DNA of 64,000 bases from an uncultured Selenomonadales bacterium. Lineage in GTDB: Bacteria > Bacillota > Negativicutes > Selenomonadales > Selenomonadaceae. Shown here one piece after another: positions 26,660 through 36,817 of the stretch. The stretch spans positions 1 to 64,000 of the forward strand of contig CAMJRX010000010.1 in the NCBI GenBank assembly GCA_946408355.1, in the 5' to 3' direction. The notes beneath the pieces are model-generated. The model was not told the origin of the DNA. It did no database searches and worked only from the letters and a program-made list of their open reading frames with translations. The position numbers and the translations under genes are program-made. The first letter of the stretch is position 1; each line of letters begins with the position of its first letter.

Positions 26660-29600
26660 TTGAAGAGCTTACGCGGACAACTCGAAAAGATTCCGCAAGA
26701 TAAAAATATATTTGTGTTAAAGGGCGTGCCGCTTGAATTCGTCGGCGAAGAAAATTTTCCAGAGAACTTGTCGGCGGCGGCAGATAATCCGTTGAATTAT
26801 TTTATCGCGCTTACGAACAGCGGACGGAAATTTTTGACGCATGAGGAATTTCTTTTGCTTAACGCCGTTATTTTTATGCAATATGATGCCGTTTATGTTC
26901 TGAAAAATAATCTTTATATGGAGCAATTCCCTATTGAAACGAAATTTGATGACGTAACCAAGAAAATTTTACTTGAACACTTCACAGAACCGGAAAATAT
27001 TATCGACGAGTCGGAAGAAGAAATTTTAGGCAACGCCACCAAACTTACGGAACTTTTTATCGGACTGAAGGATAATGGAAATTTTTTGCTGGGCGTTTAC
27101 AATGACGAACAGATTTTGAGTGAACCGAAAGTAAAAGTTTTAAATCTTTTTGACGCTGACGAATAACTTGCCGAAATTAATCTTAGTGACGCGCCAAAAT
27201 TTTTCGACTTGCAAGAGGAAGCGGATTTTGTTGCGTTTATCAGAGCGATTATTTACACGTTGCCGGATAAAATTTTTGTTCGGACTTATAACTATATCGG
27301 CGATAAGGAAAAATTTCACGCCCATTTAAAATTGCTTGCCGCACAAATTCAAATTTTCTGCGTGCGCCCCGAAAAATTTAAATTCGGTTTTGAACATAGA
27401 GACGACTTCACGGAAATTTTAAAGCGGCATTGGGGCTACGATACCTTCAGAACTTTTAAAGTTTACGACCTGCCAAGCATTGACGCTGGCGAAAAAATTA
27501 TTCGCGACGTTTCACAGGAACAAATTATCTTCGACATTGTTCAGCAGGTAGAAAATTGCATGGCAGGCGATAACATTCAAGATATTTTCGTCACGGCTCC
27601 GACTGGCGCGGGAAAGTCCGTTATTTTCCAAATTCCCGCCATTTACCTTGCCGAAAAATATAATTTGCTGACGATTGTAATTTCTCCGCTTATCGGGCTA
27701 ATGAACGACCAAGTTAAAAATCTCACACTCAAAAATTATCGACAAGCCGAGACAATTAACTCTGACATTTCGCCGATTCTTAAGGAGCAAATTGTAGAAA
27801 AGATTACGTCTGGCGCGTGCGATATTCTCTACATTTCGCCCGAAACCCTTTTGAGTCGCAGCGACGTTGAACAACTTATCGGCGATAGGACAATAGGTTT
27901 AGTTGTCATTGATGAGGCGCATATAGTCACGACGTGGGGCAAACAATTTCGCCCTGACTATTGGTATCTTGGCGACCATATAAAAAAGTTGCGCAAGATT
28001 CAAAGCAATCGCAAGGGACATTCGTTTATAATCGCGACGTTCACGGCGACGGCGATTTATCGAGGCGTCGAGGACATGTATAACGAGACGATAGCTGCTT
28101 TGCACCTGCGCGAGCCGATAACTTATCTGGGTTACGTTAAGCGCGGCGACATTGAAATTAAAATTGACAAGACGCCTTTCGATAAGGGTGAAAACGTGCC
28201 GAATTTGAACTGGAGAAATTTTCCGACATAGAGAACGCTATCAAACGCGTAAAAATTTTCCGCAAGAAGACGCTGATTTATTTTCCTGAAGTGCAACTTA
28301 TTGAGACCGCTAAAATTATTCTGCAGAACAAAAATAATTTAGATGCTGTTGCGACTTATCATGGGAAAATGAACAGGGACGATAAGCGCGAGAACTACGA
28401 GAAATTTTTTCGTGGCGACAAATTGGTTATGTTGTCAACGAAGGCTTTTGGCATGGGCATTGACATTAACGATATTGAAATCGTTATGCATTTTGCGCCG
28501 ACCGGCAATGTTTGCGATTATGTTCAAGAAATTGGGCGAGCGGCTCGTCGAAATGATTTGTGCGGCGAGGCTCTTTACCACTACGACAAAAAAGATTTTA
28601 AATATATCAAGCGTCTACATGGTCTTTCGGCGATAAAAAAATATCAGCTGATTGCAGTTGTGAAAAAAATTTATGAGCTGTGGAACTTCAAGCGAAAGAA
28701 TAATCTTCTGCTCGACGCGGAAAATTTTACTTACATTTTCGACCGATATGCTGATGAATCGATAAGCATTAACAAAGTTAAAACCGCGCTGTTGATTATC
28801 CAAAAAGACTTTGAAGTGCGATTGGGCTTTTCGCCGCTAACGGTTCGTCCAATACCGCTTTTTTCAGTCGGATTCTTCGTGATAAATCCTTCCGTACAGA
28901 AAAATTTGCTGGCTGACTTTGGAAGTTGTTTAAAGGAAATTGAGCCGAACCTGAATATTTGCCGCGTCAATCTTCAAATGATTTGGGAGAAAGATTTTCG
29001 CGATAAGTCTTTCCCGCAGTTTAAGTACTTGATTTATTCCAAGAATGAGGATTTGCTTTTCAATAAAAAATATCCCCTTCAAAGTGCGCTGTGCGTCGAG
29101 ATAGAGTTTGAAGAGGATTTCCGCACCATTTTTAAAAATCTGTTCGGGAGATTTAAAGCGGCGGCAAATAAATCGATTGCCGAGACGAAATATTTTTCCA
29201 TTGACAATTTGGTTGCGTCGATGAATATTTCCGAGTTCAAGGCGCGTAATATTTGCGAGATTTTAATCGCGTCGATGAATTCTTACAGAAAAATTTTCAA
29301 CCGCAAGGGACATTCTATCTTCGCTCCAAAAACTTATCCAAATGGAAACATCTGTTATCTTTTCAATGCGGCTATGAGATTTTATTTCGCATGGGTTGAG
29401 AAAATTTTTAATGAAATTTTCGACAAGACTAAGAATGGGAAATTTTACATTGCCGATGCCACGACAACACATGCTAAAGAAATTAATACCGTGTTAGGAA
29501 TTTTGGAAGCATTAGGCGTTTTGAAATTCAAAATGACGGGCGGCGCGAACAGCCAAATTTATATTCATATCAACCAGATTCGTAACTTGAAAAAAATAAT

Positions 29601-29811
29601 CGACGAGCAGAGTCGCTATAGAAATAAAATTCTTGAATCCGTCGCCGAGCGTCATAAAATTTCGGTCGCTATGCTCACTTATATTTACGAAAATAATTTT
29701 GACAACGCGCATATTTGGAATTTGCTGGAGGATTATTTTCTAGGAAAAATTCCCGCCGAAGTAAAAGACGTGTTATCTATTTTTCAATCTAGTATGGATT
29801 CCAAAGAATAA
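26660..29811 (+). pseudogene. RecQ-like superfamily 2 helicase, broken by one stop and one frameshift
   Basis: Three track ORFs appear to be one ~1050-residue gene. The first (SD AAGGAG before TTG 26660) ends at an in-frame TAA at 27164, after which the same frame continues as LAEINLSDAPKFFDLQEEAD. It carries the helicase core: PTGAGKSVIFQIPA (Walker A), VISPLIGLMNDQV, VVIDEAHIVTTWGKQFRPDY (DEAH box), TFTATA. Near 28200 the frame shifts and continues with EFELEKFSDIENAIKRV, then motifs STKAFGMGIDINDIEIVMHF and QEIGRAARR. The N-terminal ~250 and C-terminal ~350 residues are not recognised. It could be a decayed defence or phage-derived helicase. Two sequencing errors are the alternative explanation. 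Confidence 0.75.
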
Positions 29812-29905
29812 CTGTAACTTCCAAATTTTTTTGCGAATGATTTCATCTTTATCAAGCTCGCTTATCAATTCCAATTTATCCCCAACGAATCGGGCGACTC
29901 GTTCT

Positions 29906-30240
29906 TTATTTTTTCCACGTCGTCAAATATCTGTGGCTTGAAAAAAATTTTTTTGTCGTCATGTCTCTCTCAAAGCAAAGAGCCCATTTGTCGTAGCGCA
30001 TGGCAGCGTGACGGTAATTCACGCTGAAAAAACCTCTCGACTTTTGTTGCGTTTTTTGTATAGTTCTGAATCTAAGCTTTATATCTTTGACAAGAGCGAT
30101 AGCCGCGTCGCTGTCGTGAACTTGCCCGCAGTTCAATATAATTTTTAAGACTTTCATTCTCTCGTTTAGTAGAACGTGTACTTTGCTATTCGAGCCTGCA
30201 GCATTGACATTCCTTGTGGTAAATGCTGTTCCAATTAGCC
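29906..30240 (-). mobile_element. internally deleted IS5-family transposase remnant
   Basis: The minus-strand reading (including codons upstream of the track ATG) gives RNVNAAGSNSKVHVLL, then KIILNCGQVHDSDAAIAL, which matches the DDE transposase core of IS5-type elements (TTKIH...GQVHDS). It then jumps to FSVNYRHAAMRYDKWALCFE, which matches the conserved C-terminal fRriAtRYDKla.nF motif. The middle of the DDE domain is missing, so it is inactive. No terminal inverted repeats were recognised. Confidence 0.7.
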
Positions 30241-30302
30241 TCTATTAATTCTTTATAGTAAAAAGAATTTGACATAAGCTTTTCTTTCAAACTCATTTTA
30301 TC

Positions 30303-30668
30303 ATCGTCACGATGTCTGGATTGCCTGAAACTAAAGCCGGCGATATTACTCCCAACTGTATTACCTCTACAATCTCTGGATTAGAGTTCAACGGAATTGA
30401 TTACATGGTCGAAGCGGTTAAATATCAATGGGAAGTCGCTGCTCAAATGTTGGAAAGAATATACGCGCAATTCTGCAAAGACAAAGACGTTGAGAAAATC
30501 GCTGATTGAAGAATTCTTTTGACGACTTTTTTACAATGTCCGTAACCTTAACAAACTCGTTAAAGTCGTCGACTTCGATTTGGGCAAGATAATTGGCATG
30601 AACCTCGATCCATCGCATTTGATGATTCGAGGCGCAGAACCGATTGCCGCCGCGCTTAAGAAGTGAGC
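30303..30668 (+). pseudogene. degraded sugar phosphate isomerase/epimerase (TIM barrel)
   Basis: Fragments in shifting frames: IVTMSGLPETKAGDITPN and YQWEVAAQMLERIYAQFCKD, ending at a stop (30509). A shifted frame then gives FYNVRNLNKLVKVVDFD and IGMNLDPSHLMIRGAEPIAA. NxDPSHL..G.xPI is the diagnostic metal-site motif of the IolE/IolI-type AP-endonuclease-2 family. At least one frameshift or deletion lies around 30510-30550, and the ends are missing, so this is a relic. Confidence 0.7.
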
Positions 30669-30682
30669 AAGTTATTAAAATT

Positions 30683-31165
30683 CAAGCGCAGTACAAGAAA
30701 GACGCCTCACAAGCTTTGATTAATTCAGCTATTAACATTTCAGCTTGTAGAGGCATTTTTTGCAAGTTGTTTATTTTCGCGACGGTGGTGAGCATAAGTG
30801 TTAACGGTAGGATTGTGCTTGTAAAGGTTGCGTGTGGAAAATTTTTTAGGCACGGTATTAATAAAACCGAAGTTGACCATATCATACGTTCCGACAGAAA
30901 CAATTTGCGGAATTTTTTAGCGATAGCTACTTGGTAACAAGCCTCACCCGCCGACAACTTGGTCAGCCCATTCGGTCGTTATAAGGTCGCATGCACGCAA
31001 AAAATCCCGCGTTGATGAGAGCGTCCATAGTCTTGCCGCCGGTTCCGGTTGCGTTAAAAACGAGCACTTCATAACCGCGCTTTTCGAGATAATCTTTGGC
31101 GCAGTCGACGCAGGGAGTGGTTACGTCGAACATTGACGCCGCGATTAGTGGTTTACTCTCCGACT
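30683..31165 (-). pseudogene. degraded Tm-1-like ATP-binding protein (UPF0261)
   Basis: The minus strand gives PLIAASMFDVTTPCVDCAKD and LEKRGYEVLVFNATGTGGKT, the Tm-1-like/UPF0261 core. A shifted frame then gives TTEWADQVVGG, and a further shifted frame gives SVGTYDMVNFGFINTVPKKF and NLYKHNPTVN, also family motifs, before stop codons. At least two frameshifts show it is a relic. It lies convergent to the degraded isomerase. Confidence 0.75.
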
Positions 31166-31233
31166 AAAAAAATTTATCATTACATAGGTTTATGAAATTC
31201 ATTGACTATGGACTTATCTGACCCTTTAATCGG

Positions 31234-31677
31234 TTGTGGATGAGCTATTTTATTCGGACGCCGTGGTTCGATGAGGATTCAATGGGCAGATTGTACAAGG
31301 CTTTTCTGCAAATTCGTAGCGATTTGAAGAATTCGGCATTAAAACTTTCCGCGATTATGTCGGGTAAAACTCACGCTTTTTTCGTGGAACCCGCAAAAGT
31401 TGATTCCATGAAGAAAATTTTTTCGATACACGACGGCGAAACAATTATCCCTGCCGAAAACAAAGAATCCATTCACAGACTTATAGGCGCGATGAAAATT
31501 ACTCAAGGTAAATGCGTCTTCTTTATCATGACGACAAAATTATTTAATGAAAACTTCCCGTTCGATTTACTGACTAAGGAAGGATTCGTCGAAAACAAAG
31601 ACTTTGTAAAAGGTTGGAACTATTTAAATTCGCCGCCTAGCCCCGCTGTATCTTATTCCTTTATCCAGGCGATGTAA
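31234..31677 (+). CDS. hypothetical protein (147 aa), possibly a fragment
   Basis: An ORF of 147 residues on the edge of the decayed region. I do not recognise a family. It contains FFVEPAKVDSMKKIFSIHDG and KESIHRLIGAMKITQGKCVFF, suggesting an alpha/beta fold. There is no SD before the TTG at 31234 or the following ATG, so it may be the 3' remainder of a longer gene. A strong terminator 10 bp after its stop argues that a transcript once ended, or still ends, here. Confidence 0.4.
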   Translation: MWMSYFIRTPWFDEDSMGRLYKAFLQIRSDLKNSALKLSAIMSGKTHAFFVEPAKVDSMKKIFSIHDGETIIPAENKESIHRLIGAMKITQGKCVFFIMTTKLFNENFPFDLLTKEGFVENKDFVKGWNYLNSPPSPAVSYSFIQAM

Positions 31678-31686
31678 AAAATTTTT

Positions 31687-31717
31687 CCCTTGCGTAGTTT
31701 TGCGCAGGGGATTTTTT
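31687..31717 (+). terminator. intrinsic terminator before the glycogen operon
   Basis: CCCTTGCG-N8-CGCAGGGG forms an 8-bp stem (one G-T pair) followed by ATTTTTT. It separates the decayed region from glgC. Between here and glgC only a small GAAGC-GTT-GCTTC hairpin (about 31783-31795) was seen, and no clear promoter. Confidence 0.8.
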
Positions 31718-31841
31718 ATGCGTAAAAATTTTTCTGAAATTTTGGGCAGGAAAAACCTAAAGCGCGTAGAAATGCCTAATTAATGAAGCGTTGCTTCGGA
31801 AGTATTGGAGGCATTGTATTTCGTTCAGGGGGGATTATTCT

Positions 31842-32978
31842 ATGAGAAAGACAGAGTGCTTGGCAATGATATTGGCCGGCGGGCAGGGTAGCCGCCTCAA
31901 GGCCTTGACGAAAACCGTTGCGAAGCCGGCAGTACCGTTCGGCGGAAAGTATCGCATTATCGACTTCCCGCTCTCTAACTGTGCAAATTCGGGCATTGAA
32001 AAAGTTGGCGTGCTTACCCAATATAAGCCGCTCGAACTTCATAACTATCTGGGCAGTGGTAGCTCGTGGGATCTTGACCGCACGGGCGGCGGCGTTTTTA
32101 TTCTTCCTCCTTATGCTCGCGAAAAGGGCGCGGATTGGTATCGCGGCACGGCAGATGCGATTTATCAGAACCTCAATTTCATCGACCTCGCCGACCCCGA
32201 TTACGTCCTGATTCTCTCCGGTGACCATATCTACACTATGGATTATTCGTGGATGCTCAAGGCTCACAAGATGAATAATGCTGACGTTACAATCGGCGTA
32301 TTTGAAGTTTCTTGGGAAGAGGCTCCGCGCTTTGGTATCATGGTTACCGATAAGGAAACCGGACGCATTACCGAATTCCAGGAAAAACCCAAAGAACCCA
32401 AATCCAACCTCGCCTCGATGGGCATTTATATTTTCTCGAAACCCTTCCTTAAAAAGTACCTCGAAGAAGATGGCGTTAAAGAAGATTCTACGCATGACTT
32501 CGGCAACGACTTAATTCCGAAAATGCTGGCTGACGGCGCGCGCATGTTCTCCTATGCATTTGACGGATATTGGAAAGATGTCGGAACGATTGAAAGTCTC
32601 TGGCAGGCAAATATGGATCTTCTGCAGGATCAGCCGCCCTTCGACCTTAAAGGCGACCAAAAAGTTTATTCGTCCAACCCGTCACTCCCGCCGCATTTCG
32701 TAGGACCTTATGCTTCTGTTAAGCAGTCCATGATTAACGAAGGCGCGAAGATTGAGGGCGACGTTGACAAGTCCGTTATCTTCCAAGGCGTGCGCGTCGG
32801 CAAAGGCGCAAGCGTTAGCAGCTCGGTTGTTCTCCCGTCGGCGATTATCGAAGAAGGCGCAGTCGTTAAATATGCGATTATCGCTCAAGACGCCGTTATC
32901 AGAGCGGGCGCAAGAGTCGAAGGCAAAGAGGGCGAAATTTTCGTCGTTCCCGAAGGTGCCGTCGTCAACGCCGGATAA
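31842..32978 (+). CDS. glgC: glucose-1-phosphate adenylyltransferase catalytic subunit
   Basis: A 378-residue enzyme making ADP-glucose, the sugar donor for glycogen. The start at ATG 31842 follows AGGGGGG; the longer track ORF lacks support. Nucleotide-binding motif [39 protein letters not shown], the catalytic-site stretch [11 protein letters not shown], and the ending hexapeptide repeats ([18 protein letters not shown]) of the beta-helix are all present. Next is glgD, with which it usually forms the active complex in Firmicutes. Confidence 0.97.
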   Translation: MRKTECLAMILAGGQGSRLKALTKTVAKPAVPFGGKYRIIDFPLSNCANSGIEKVGVLTQYKPLELHNYLGSGSSWDLDRTGGGVFILPPYAREKGADWYRGTADAIYQNLNFIDLADPDYVLILSGDHIYTMDYSWMLKAHKMNNADVTIGVFEVSWEEAPRFGIMVTDKETGRITEFQEKPKEPKSNLASMGIYIFSKPFLKKYLEEDGVKEDSTHDFGNDLIPKMLADGARMFSYAFDGYWKDVGTIESLWQANMDLLQDQPPFDLKGDQKVYSSNPSLPPHFVGPYASVKQSMINEGAKIEGDVDKSVIFQGVRVGKGASVSSSVVLPSAIIEEGAVVKYAIIAQDAVIRAGARVEGKEGEIFVVPEGAVVNAG

Positions 32979-33000
32979 GTGATTAGTGGTTAGTGCTTAG
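32979..33000 (+). repeat. three tandem 7-bp repeats between glgC and glgD
   Basis: GTGATTA-GTGGTTA-GTGCTTA-G directly after the glgC stop. A shorter relative, TAATTAGTGATTAG, follows glgP at 36784, and the reverse orientation occurs at 3881-3908. Confidence 0.75.
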
Positions 33001-33036
33001 AAAAATGCTAACAGCTACCATCGGAGGTGCTTTGAA

Positions 33037-34146
33037 TTGAAACAAGTAGTGGGGATTATAAATCTTCAGGAAGGCAACAGTTTAATAAGAGAATTGGCAG
33101 CGACTCGCGCAGTTGAAGCTCTGCCGTTCGCGGGGCGTTATCGTCTCGTTGACTTCGCTATTTCCAACATGGTTAATTCCGGCATGAGCATCGTCGGACT
33201 TCTTTTGCCCGATTTTTCCCGCGCAGTGCTCGACCATATCCGCTCCGGTAAGGATTGGGATTTGGCTCGTCGTCGTGACGGCTTGACCTATTTGCCCGCC
33301 GCGCTCCCCGACAATGATTCGCGCAAGGGCGACCTTAAAGATATTTATGCCAACCTCGACTTCGCTGAACTCAGCGGCAGACAATATGTCCTTCTCACCA
33401 ACGCAAGCTACATTTACAACATTGACTTTGAAAAAGTTCTCCAATTCCATAAAGACAGCGGCGCAGATATTACAATGGTTTATTCCAAAGCGCAAGTTGA
33501 CCGCGCAGGTAAGAGCGTCGTTATCGAAACCAGCACCAATGGCATTGTCACCGACCTCGCAGAAGTTCCCGCGATTAAAGCCGGACAAAAAGACGTTATG
33601 GGCGCGTATCTCATGCCCGTCCCGACGTTCGCTTATATCGTTAAATCTTCTTATGAACGCGGTGGGCAAGACTTCCTGCTTGATGCGTTGATTCGTCATG
33701 CGCATGAATTCAAAATCAGCGCGTACAAACATGATGGCTACGTCGCACATATCAATTCCACTATGGAATATTATGCTGCGAACCGCGATTGCCTCAAGCC
33801 CGAAGTTTGGGAAGAACTCTTTATGAACAACGAACGCCCAATCTTTACAAAAGTTAAAGACGAAGTTCCCGTTCAGTATAAAGAGACTGCCAACGTTAAA
33901 AATTCGCTTATCGCTAATGGTTGCGAAATTCGCGGCACGGTTGAAAACAGCATAATCTTCCGCGGCGTTATCGTCGGCAATGGCGCAGTTGTTAAAGATT
34001 CTATCCTCATGCAACGTTGCGACGTGCAAGAGGGTGCTCGCGTCGAAAATGTCATCTGCGATAAAGAGGTTATCATTACCAAAAATCGCTGGCTCAAAGG
34101 CGCGGAAAATTATCCTTACATTGTTACGAAAAAAGCAAGGATCTAA
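33037..34146 (+). CDS. glgD: glucose-1-phosphate adenylyltransferase regulatory subunit
   Basis: A 369-residue GlgC homologue. The N-terminus KQVVGIINLQEGNSLIREL lacks the GGxGxRL signature of active enzymes, and the LSGDH motif is replaced (YVLLTNASYIYNID), as is normal for GlgD, which modulates GlgC in Firmicutes. The C-terminal beta-helix (IRGTVENSIIFRGVIVGNGAVVKDSILMQ) is intact. It starts at TTG after GGAGGTG. A long stem-loop and a promoter follow before glgP. Confidence 0.95.
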   Translation: MKQVVGIINLQEGNSLIRELAATRAVEALPFAGRYRLVDFAISNMVNSGMSIVGLLLPDFSRAVLDHIRSGKDWDLARRRDGLTYLPAALPDNDSRKGDLKDIYANLDFAELSGRQYVLLTNASYIYNIDFEKVLQFHKDSGADITMVYSKAQVDRAGKSVVIETSTNGIVTDLAEVPAIKAGQKDVMGAYLMPVPTFAYIVKSSYERGGQDFLLDALIRHAHEFKISAYKHDGYVAHINSTMEYYAANRDCLKPEVWEELFMNNERPIFTKVKDEVPVQYKETANVKNSLIANGCEIRGTVENSIIFRGVIVGNGAVVKDSILMQRCDVQEGARVENVICDKEVIITKNRWLKGAENYPYIVTKKARI

Positions 34147-34167
34147 GTCATTGAATTTTAATCGATG

Positions 34168-34228
34168 AGAAATCGGCGGCGGATTTTTACCTGAGGGACT
34201 TGCCTTAGCGTAAAAATTCGCCGTTTCT
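34168..34228 (+). promoter_or_regulatory. long intercistronic stem-loop between glgD and glgP
   Basis: The arms CGGCGGATTTTTAC (34177-34190) and GTAAAAATTCGCCG (34210-34223) pair over 14 bp with one G-T pair. Inside, CTGAGG pairs with CCTTAG around the loop GACTTG. Outside, AGAAA pairs with TTTCT across a bulge. No strong T-run follows, so an RNA-processing or attenuation element is more likely than a plain terminator. Confidence 0.65.
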
Positions 34229-34249
34229 GTGGTTTTGATTCGATAAATA

Positions 34250-34278
34250 TTGCCAAGTTTTTCGCTGTTTGATAAAAT
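34250..34278 (+). promoter_or_regulatory. internal promoter of glgPBA
   Basis: TTGCCA (34250-34255), 17-bp spacer, TAAAAT (34273-34278). Transcription would begin near 34285, after the upstream starts on the ORF track, which supports the TTG at 34325 as the glgP start. Confidence 0.65.
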
Positions 34279-34324
34279 GGCATACAGAAATACAAATAAT
34301 CTCGCAGTAAAAGGAGGAGTACAC

Positions 34325-36787
34325 TTGGCAAAGGATGCAAATAGAACCGCACACAGTAAGGAGTACGAAAGACTCAAGGACGCCCTCAAAACGCGCTTTA
34401 TCAGTTCGGCGCATATTATGTTCGGGCGCGATATTAAAGAACTGCCCATGAACGAGATTTATAAAACCGTCGCGGCGGTCGCTAAACAGTTCGTATCCGA
34501 AAACTGGATTAAGACGAACAAAGCCTACATGGACAGGCAGGAAAAGCAAGTTTATTATTTCTCGATTGAGTTCTTAATGGGTCGTCTCCTTAAAGCAAAT
34601 CTTATCAATCTCGGCATTGATGAAGCGTTCCGCGAAGTGCTTGAAGACCTCGACTTGAACCTCGACGAAATTTACGAGGAAGAACCCGACGCAGGTTTGG
34701 GTAATGGCGGCTTAGGTCGTTTGGCGGCGTGCTTTATCGATTCGCTAGCGGCGCACCGTCTACCCGGTCACGGTTGCAGTATCCGTTATCAGTATGGACT
34801 TTTTGAGCAGAAAATTATTCAAGGTCAACAAGTTGAAATTCCTGATAACTGGCTCCGCGACGGCTTTGCTTGGGAATATCGCAAGCCCGATAAGTCTATC
34901 AATGTCAAATTCAACGGCAACGCTTACATGAAAGAACAACCCGACGGCTCGTTAAAGCTCGTCCACGATAACGCAATGACTGTTATGGCTGTTCCCTACG
35001 ACGTGCCGATTGTCGGCTATCACAACAAAACAGTTAACACGCTCCGCCTTTGGAACGCCGAAGTTAACCGCGACTTTTCCGATTACGGCATGTTGACGCA
35101 TGAACAAATGCGCGCTAAGAATGAATACCGCCAATTTGTCGAAAGTATTACCGAATACCTCTACCCCGACGACAGCTCCAGCGAAGGTAAACGCATGCGT
35201 TTGATTCAAGAATACTTCCTCGTTTCGGCGGGCACGCAAAGTATCATTCGCCATTTTGTTCGCTCCGGCGGAAATATTCGCGCACTCGACAAGAAAATTG
35301 CAATTCACATTAACGACACGCACCCTGCGCTTTGCGTCGCTGAACTTATGCGCATTTTGGTTGACGAACACGATCTGGAATGGAACGAGGCATGGACGAT
35401 TACCCGCAATGTCGTCGCTTATACGAACCATACGATTATGCCCGAAGCCCTCGAAAAATGGCCGGTTGATATGTTCAAAACACTTTTGCCGCGCATTTAT
35501 ATGGTTATCGACGAAGTTAATCGCCGTCATCTCGAATACGTCAAGGCGCGTTATCCGAACAACGTCGAAAAACTCCGTGCAATGTCGATTATCGAAGGCG
35601 GCGAAGTTCATATGGCTCGCCTCGCAATCGTCGGTTCGCACTCCGTTAACGGCGTCGCAAGAATCCACAGCGATATTCTTAAATCAACTACGCTTCACGA
35701 CTTCTACGAATATTGGCCGCGCATGTTCAATAACAAAACTAACGGCATAACTCATCGTCGCTGGCTTATGGGCAATAACCCCGAACTCGCCGACCTTATC
35801 GACAGAACAATTCGTAGCCGCGTTTGGCACCGTCACCCCGAACAACTCGACCTCTTTAATGAATCAGTTGACGATAGGAAAGTTTTAAAAGAACTCGACG
35901 AGATTAAATTGATTCGCAAAACTGCACTCGCCGATTTTATCAAAAAACATCAGGGCATTGAACTTGACCCGAATACAATTTTCGACATTCAAGTTAAGCG
36001 CATTCACTCCTATAAACGCCAACTTATGAACGCGCTCCATATCATTTGGCAATACGAAAAACTTAAGAGCGACCCAAGTTATAAACCGCTCCCGACGACG
36101 TATCTTTTCGGCGGCAAGGCGGCGGCTGGTTACTACATTGCTAAGGAAACTATTCGCCTTATCAACGCAATCGCTGATAAGATTAACAACGACAAATCTA
36201 TTGACAACCGCTTAAGAGTCGTCTTTATCGAAAACTTTGGCGTGTCTATTGGCGAAATCGTTTATCCTGCGGCGGACGTTAGCGAACAAATTTCTACAGC
36301 GTCTAAAGAGGCGTCCGGTACCGGCAATATGAAATTCATGATGAACGGCGCGATAACTCTGGGCACGCTTGACGGCGCGAACGTCGAAATCCGCGAGGCT
36401 GTTGGCGACGACAATATTGTTATCTTCGGACTTAAGGCGGGCGAAGTTCTTGCTTATTACGAAAACGGCACCTACTCCGCATGGAACGAATACACCAGCA
36501 ATCCTAACGTTCAACTTGTCGTCAATAAACTCACCGACGGTAGCTATGGCAACTTCCATTCTCTGCGCGATTATCTGATTCAGGGCAATGACGAGTTCTT
36601 TATTCTTAAGGACTTCAACGCCTATATCGACGCGCACAGCGAAATTTATGCACGCTATGCCGACCGTATGGGCTGGCTCCGTTCGGCGGCTATGAATATC
36701 GCTAACTCCGGCAGATTTTCTTCCGACAGAACCATTGACGAATACGCCGCTGAAATTTGGAATATCAAGCCTTGTAAGATTCAATAA
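34325..36787 (+). CDS. glgP: glycogen phosphorylase
   Basis: An 820-residue GT35 enzyme that releases glucose-1-phosphate from glycogen. It starts at TTG after AAAGGAGGAG. Conserved segments are YFSIEFLMGRLL, DAGLGNGGLGRLAACFIDSLA, HINDTHPAL, and the pyridoxal-phosphate site EASGTGNMKFMMNGAITLGTLDGANVE, whose Lys carries the cofactor. NKTNGITHRRWL is also typical. The length is standard. glgB follows 30 bp later. Confidence 0.98.
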   Translation: MAKDANRTAHSKEYERLKDALKTRFISSAHIMFGRDIKELPMNEIYKTVAAVAKQFVSENWIKTNKAYMDRQEKQVYYFSIEFLMGRLLKANLINLGIDEAFREVLEDLDLNLDEIYEEEPDAGLGNGGLGRLAACFIDSLAAHRLPGHGCSIRYQYGLFEQKIIQGQQVEIPDNWLRDGFAWEYRKPDKSINVKFNGNAYMKEQPDGSLKLVHDNAMTVMAVPYDVPIVGYHNKTVNTLRLWNAEVNRDFSDYGMLTHEQMRAKNEYRQFVESITEYLYPDDSSSEGKRMRLIQEYFLVSAGTQSIIRHFVRSGGNIRALDKKIAIHINDTHPALCVAELMRILVDEHDLEWNEAWTITRNVVAYTNHTIMPEALEKWPVDMFKTLLPRIYMVIDEVNRRHLEYVKARYPNNVEKLRAMSIIEGGEVHMARLAIVGSHSVNGVARIHSDILKSTTLHDFYEYWPRMFNNKTNGITHRRWLMGNNPELADLIDRTIRSRVWHRHPEQLDLFNESVDDRKVLKELDEIKLIRKTALADFIKKHQGIELDPNTIFDIQVKRIHSYKRQLMNALHIIWQYEKLKSDPSYKPLPTTYLFGGKAAAGYYIAKETIRLINAIADKINNDKSIDNRLRVVFIENFGVSIGEIVYPAADVSEQISTASKEASGTGNMKFMMNGAITLGTLDGANVEIREAVGDDNIVIFGLKAGEVLAYYENGTYSAWNEYTSNPNVQLVVNKLTDGSYGNFHSLRDYLIQGNDEFFILKDFNAYIDAHSEIYARYADRMGWLRSAAMNIANSGRFSSDRTIDEYAAEIWNIKPCKIQ

Positions 36788-36817
36788 TTAGTGATTAGCG
36801 GGAAGGGAGGCTGATTC

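Noticed and set aside
30644-30937. 97-residue plus-strand ORF
   Set aside because: It lies antisense to the Tm-1-like relic, which has clear protein similarity on the other strand.
31776-32495. 239-residue minus-strand ORF
   Set aside because: Shadow of glgC; the sense protein is clearly real.
33082-34449. 455-residue ORF on the minus strand
   Set aside because: It lies opposite glgD and the start of glgP, with no SD or family features. It is an antisense shadow caused by codon bias.
34952-35668. 238-residue minus-strand ORF
   Set aside because: Shadow of glgP without any recognisable motif.
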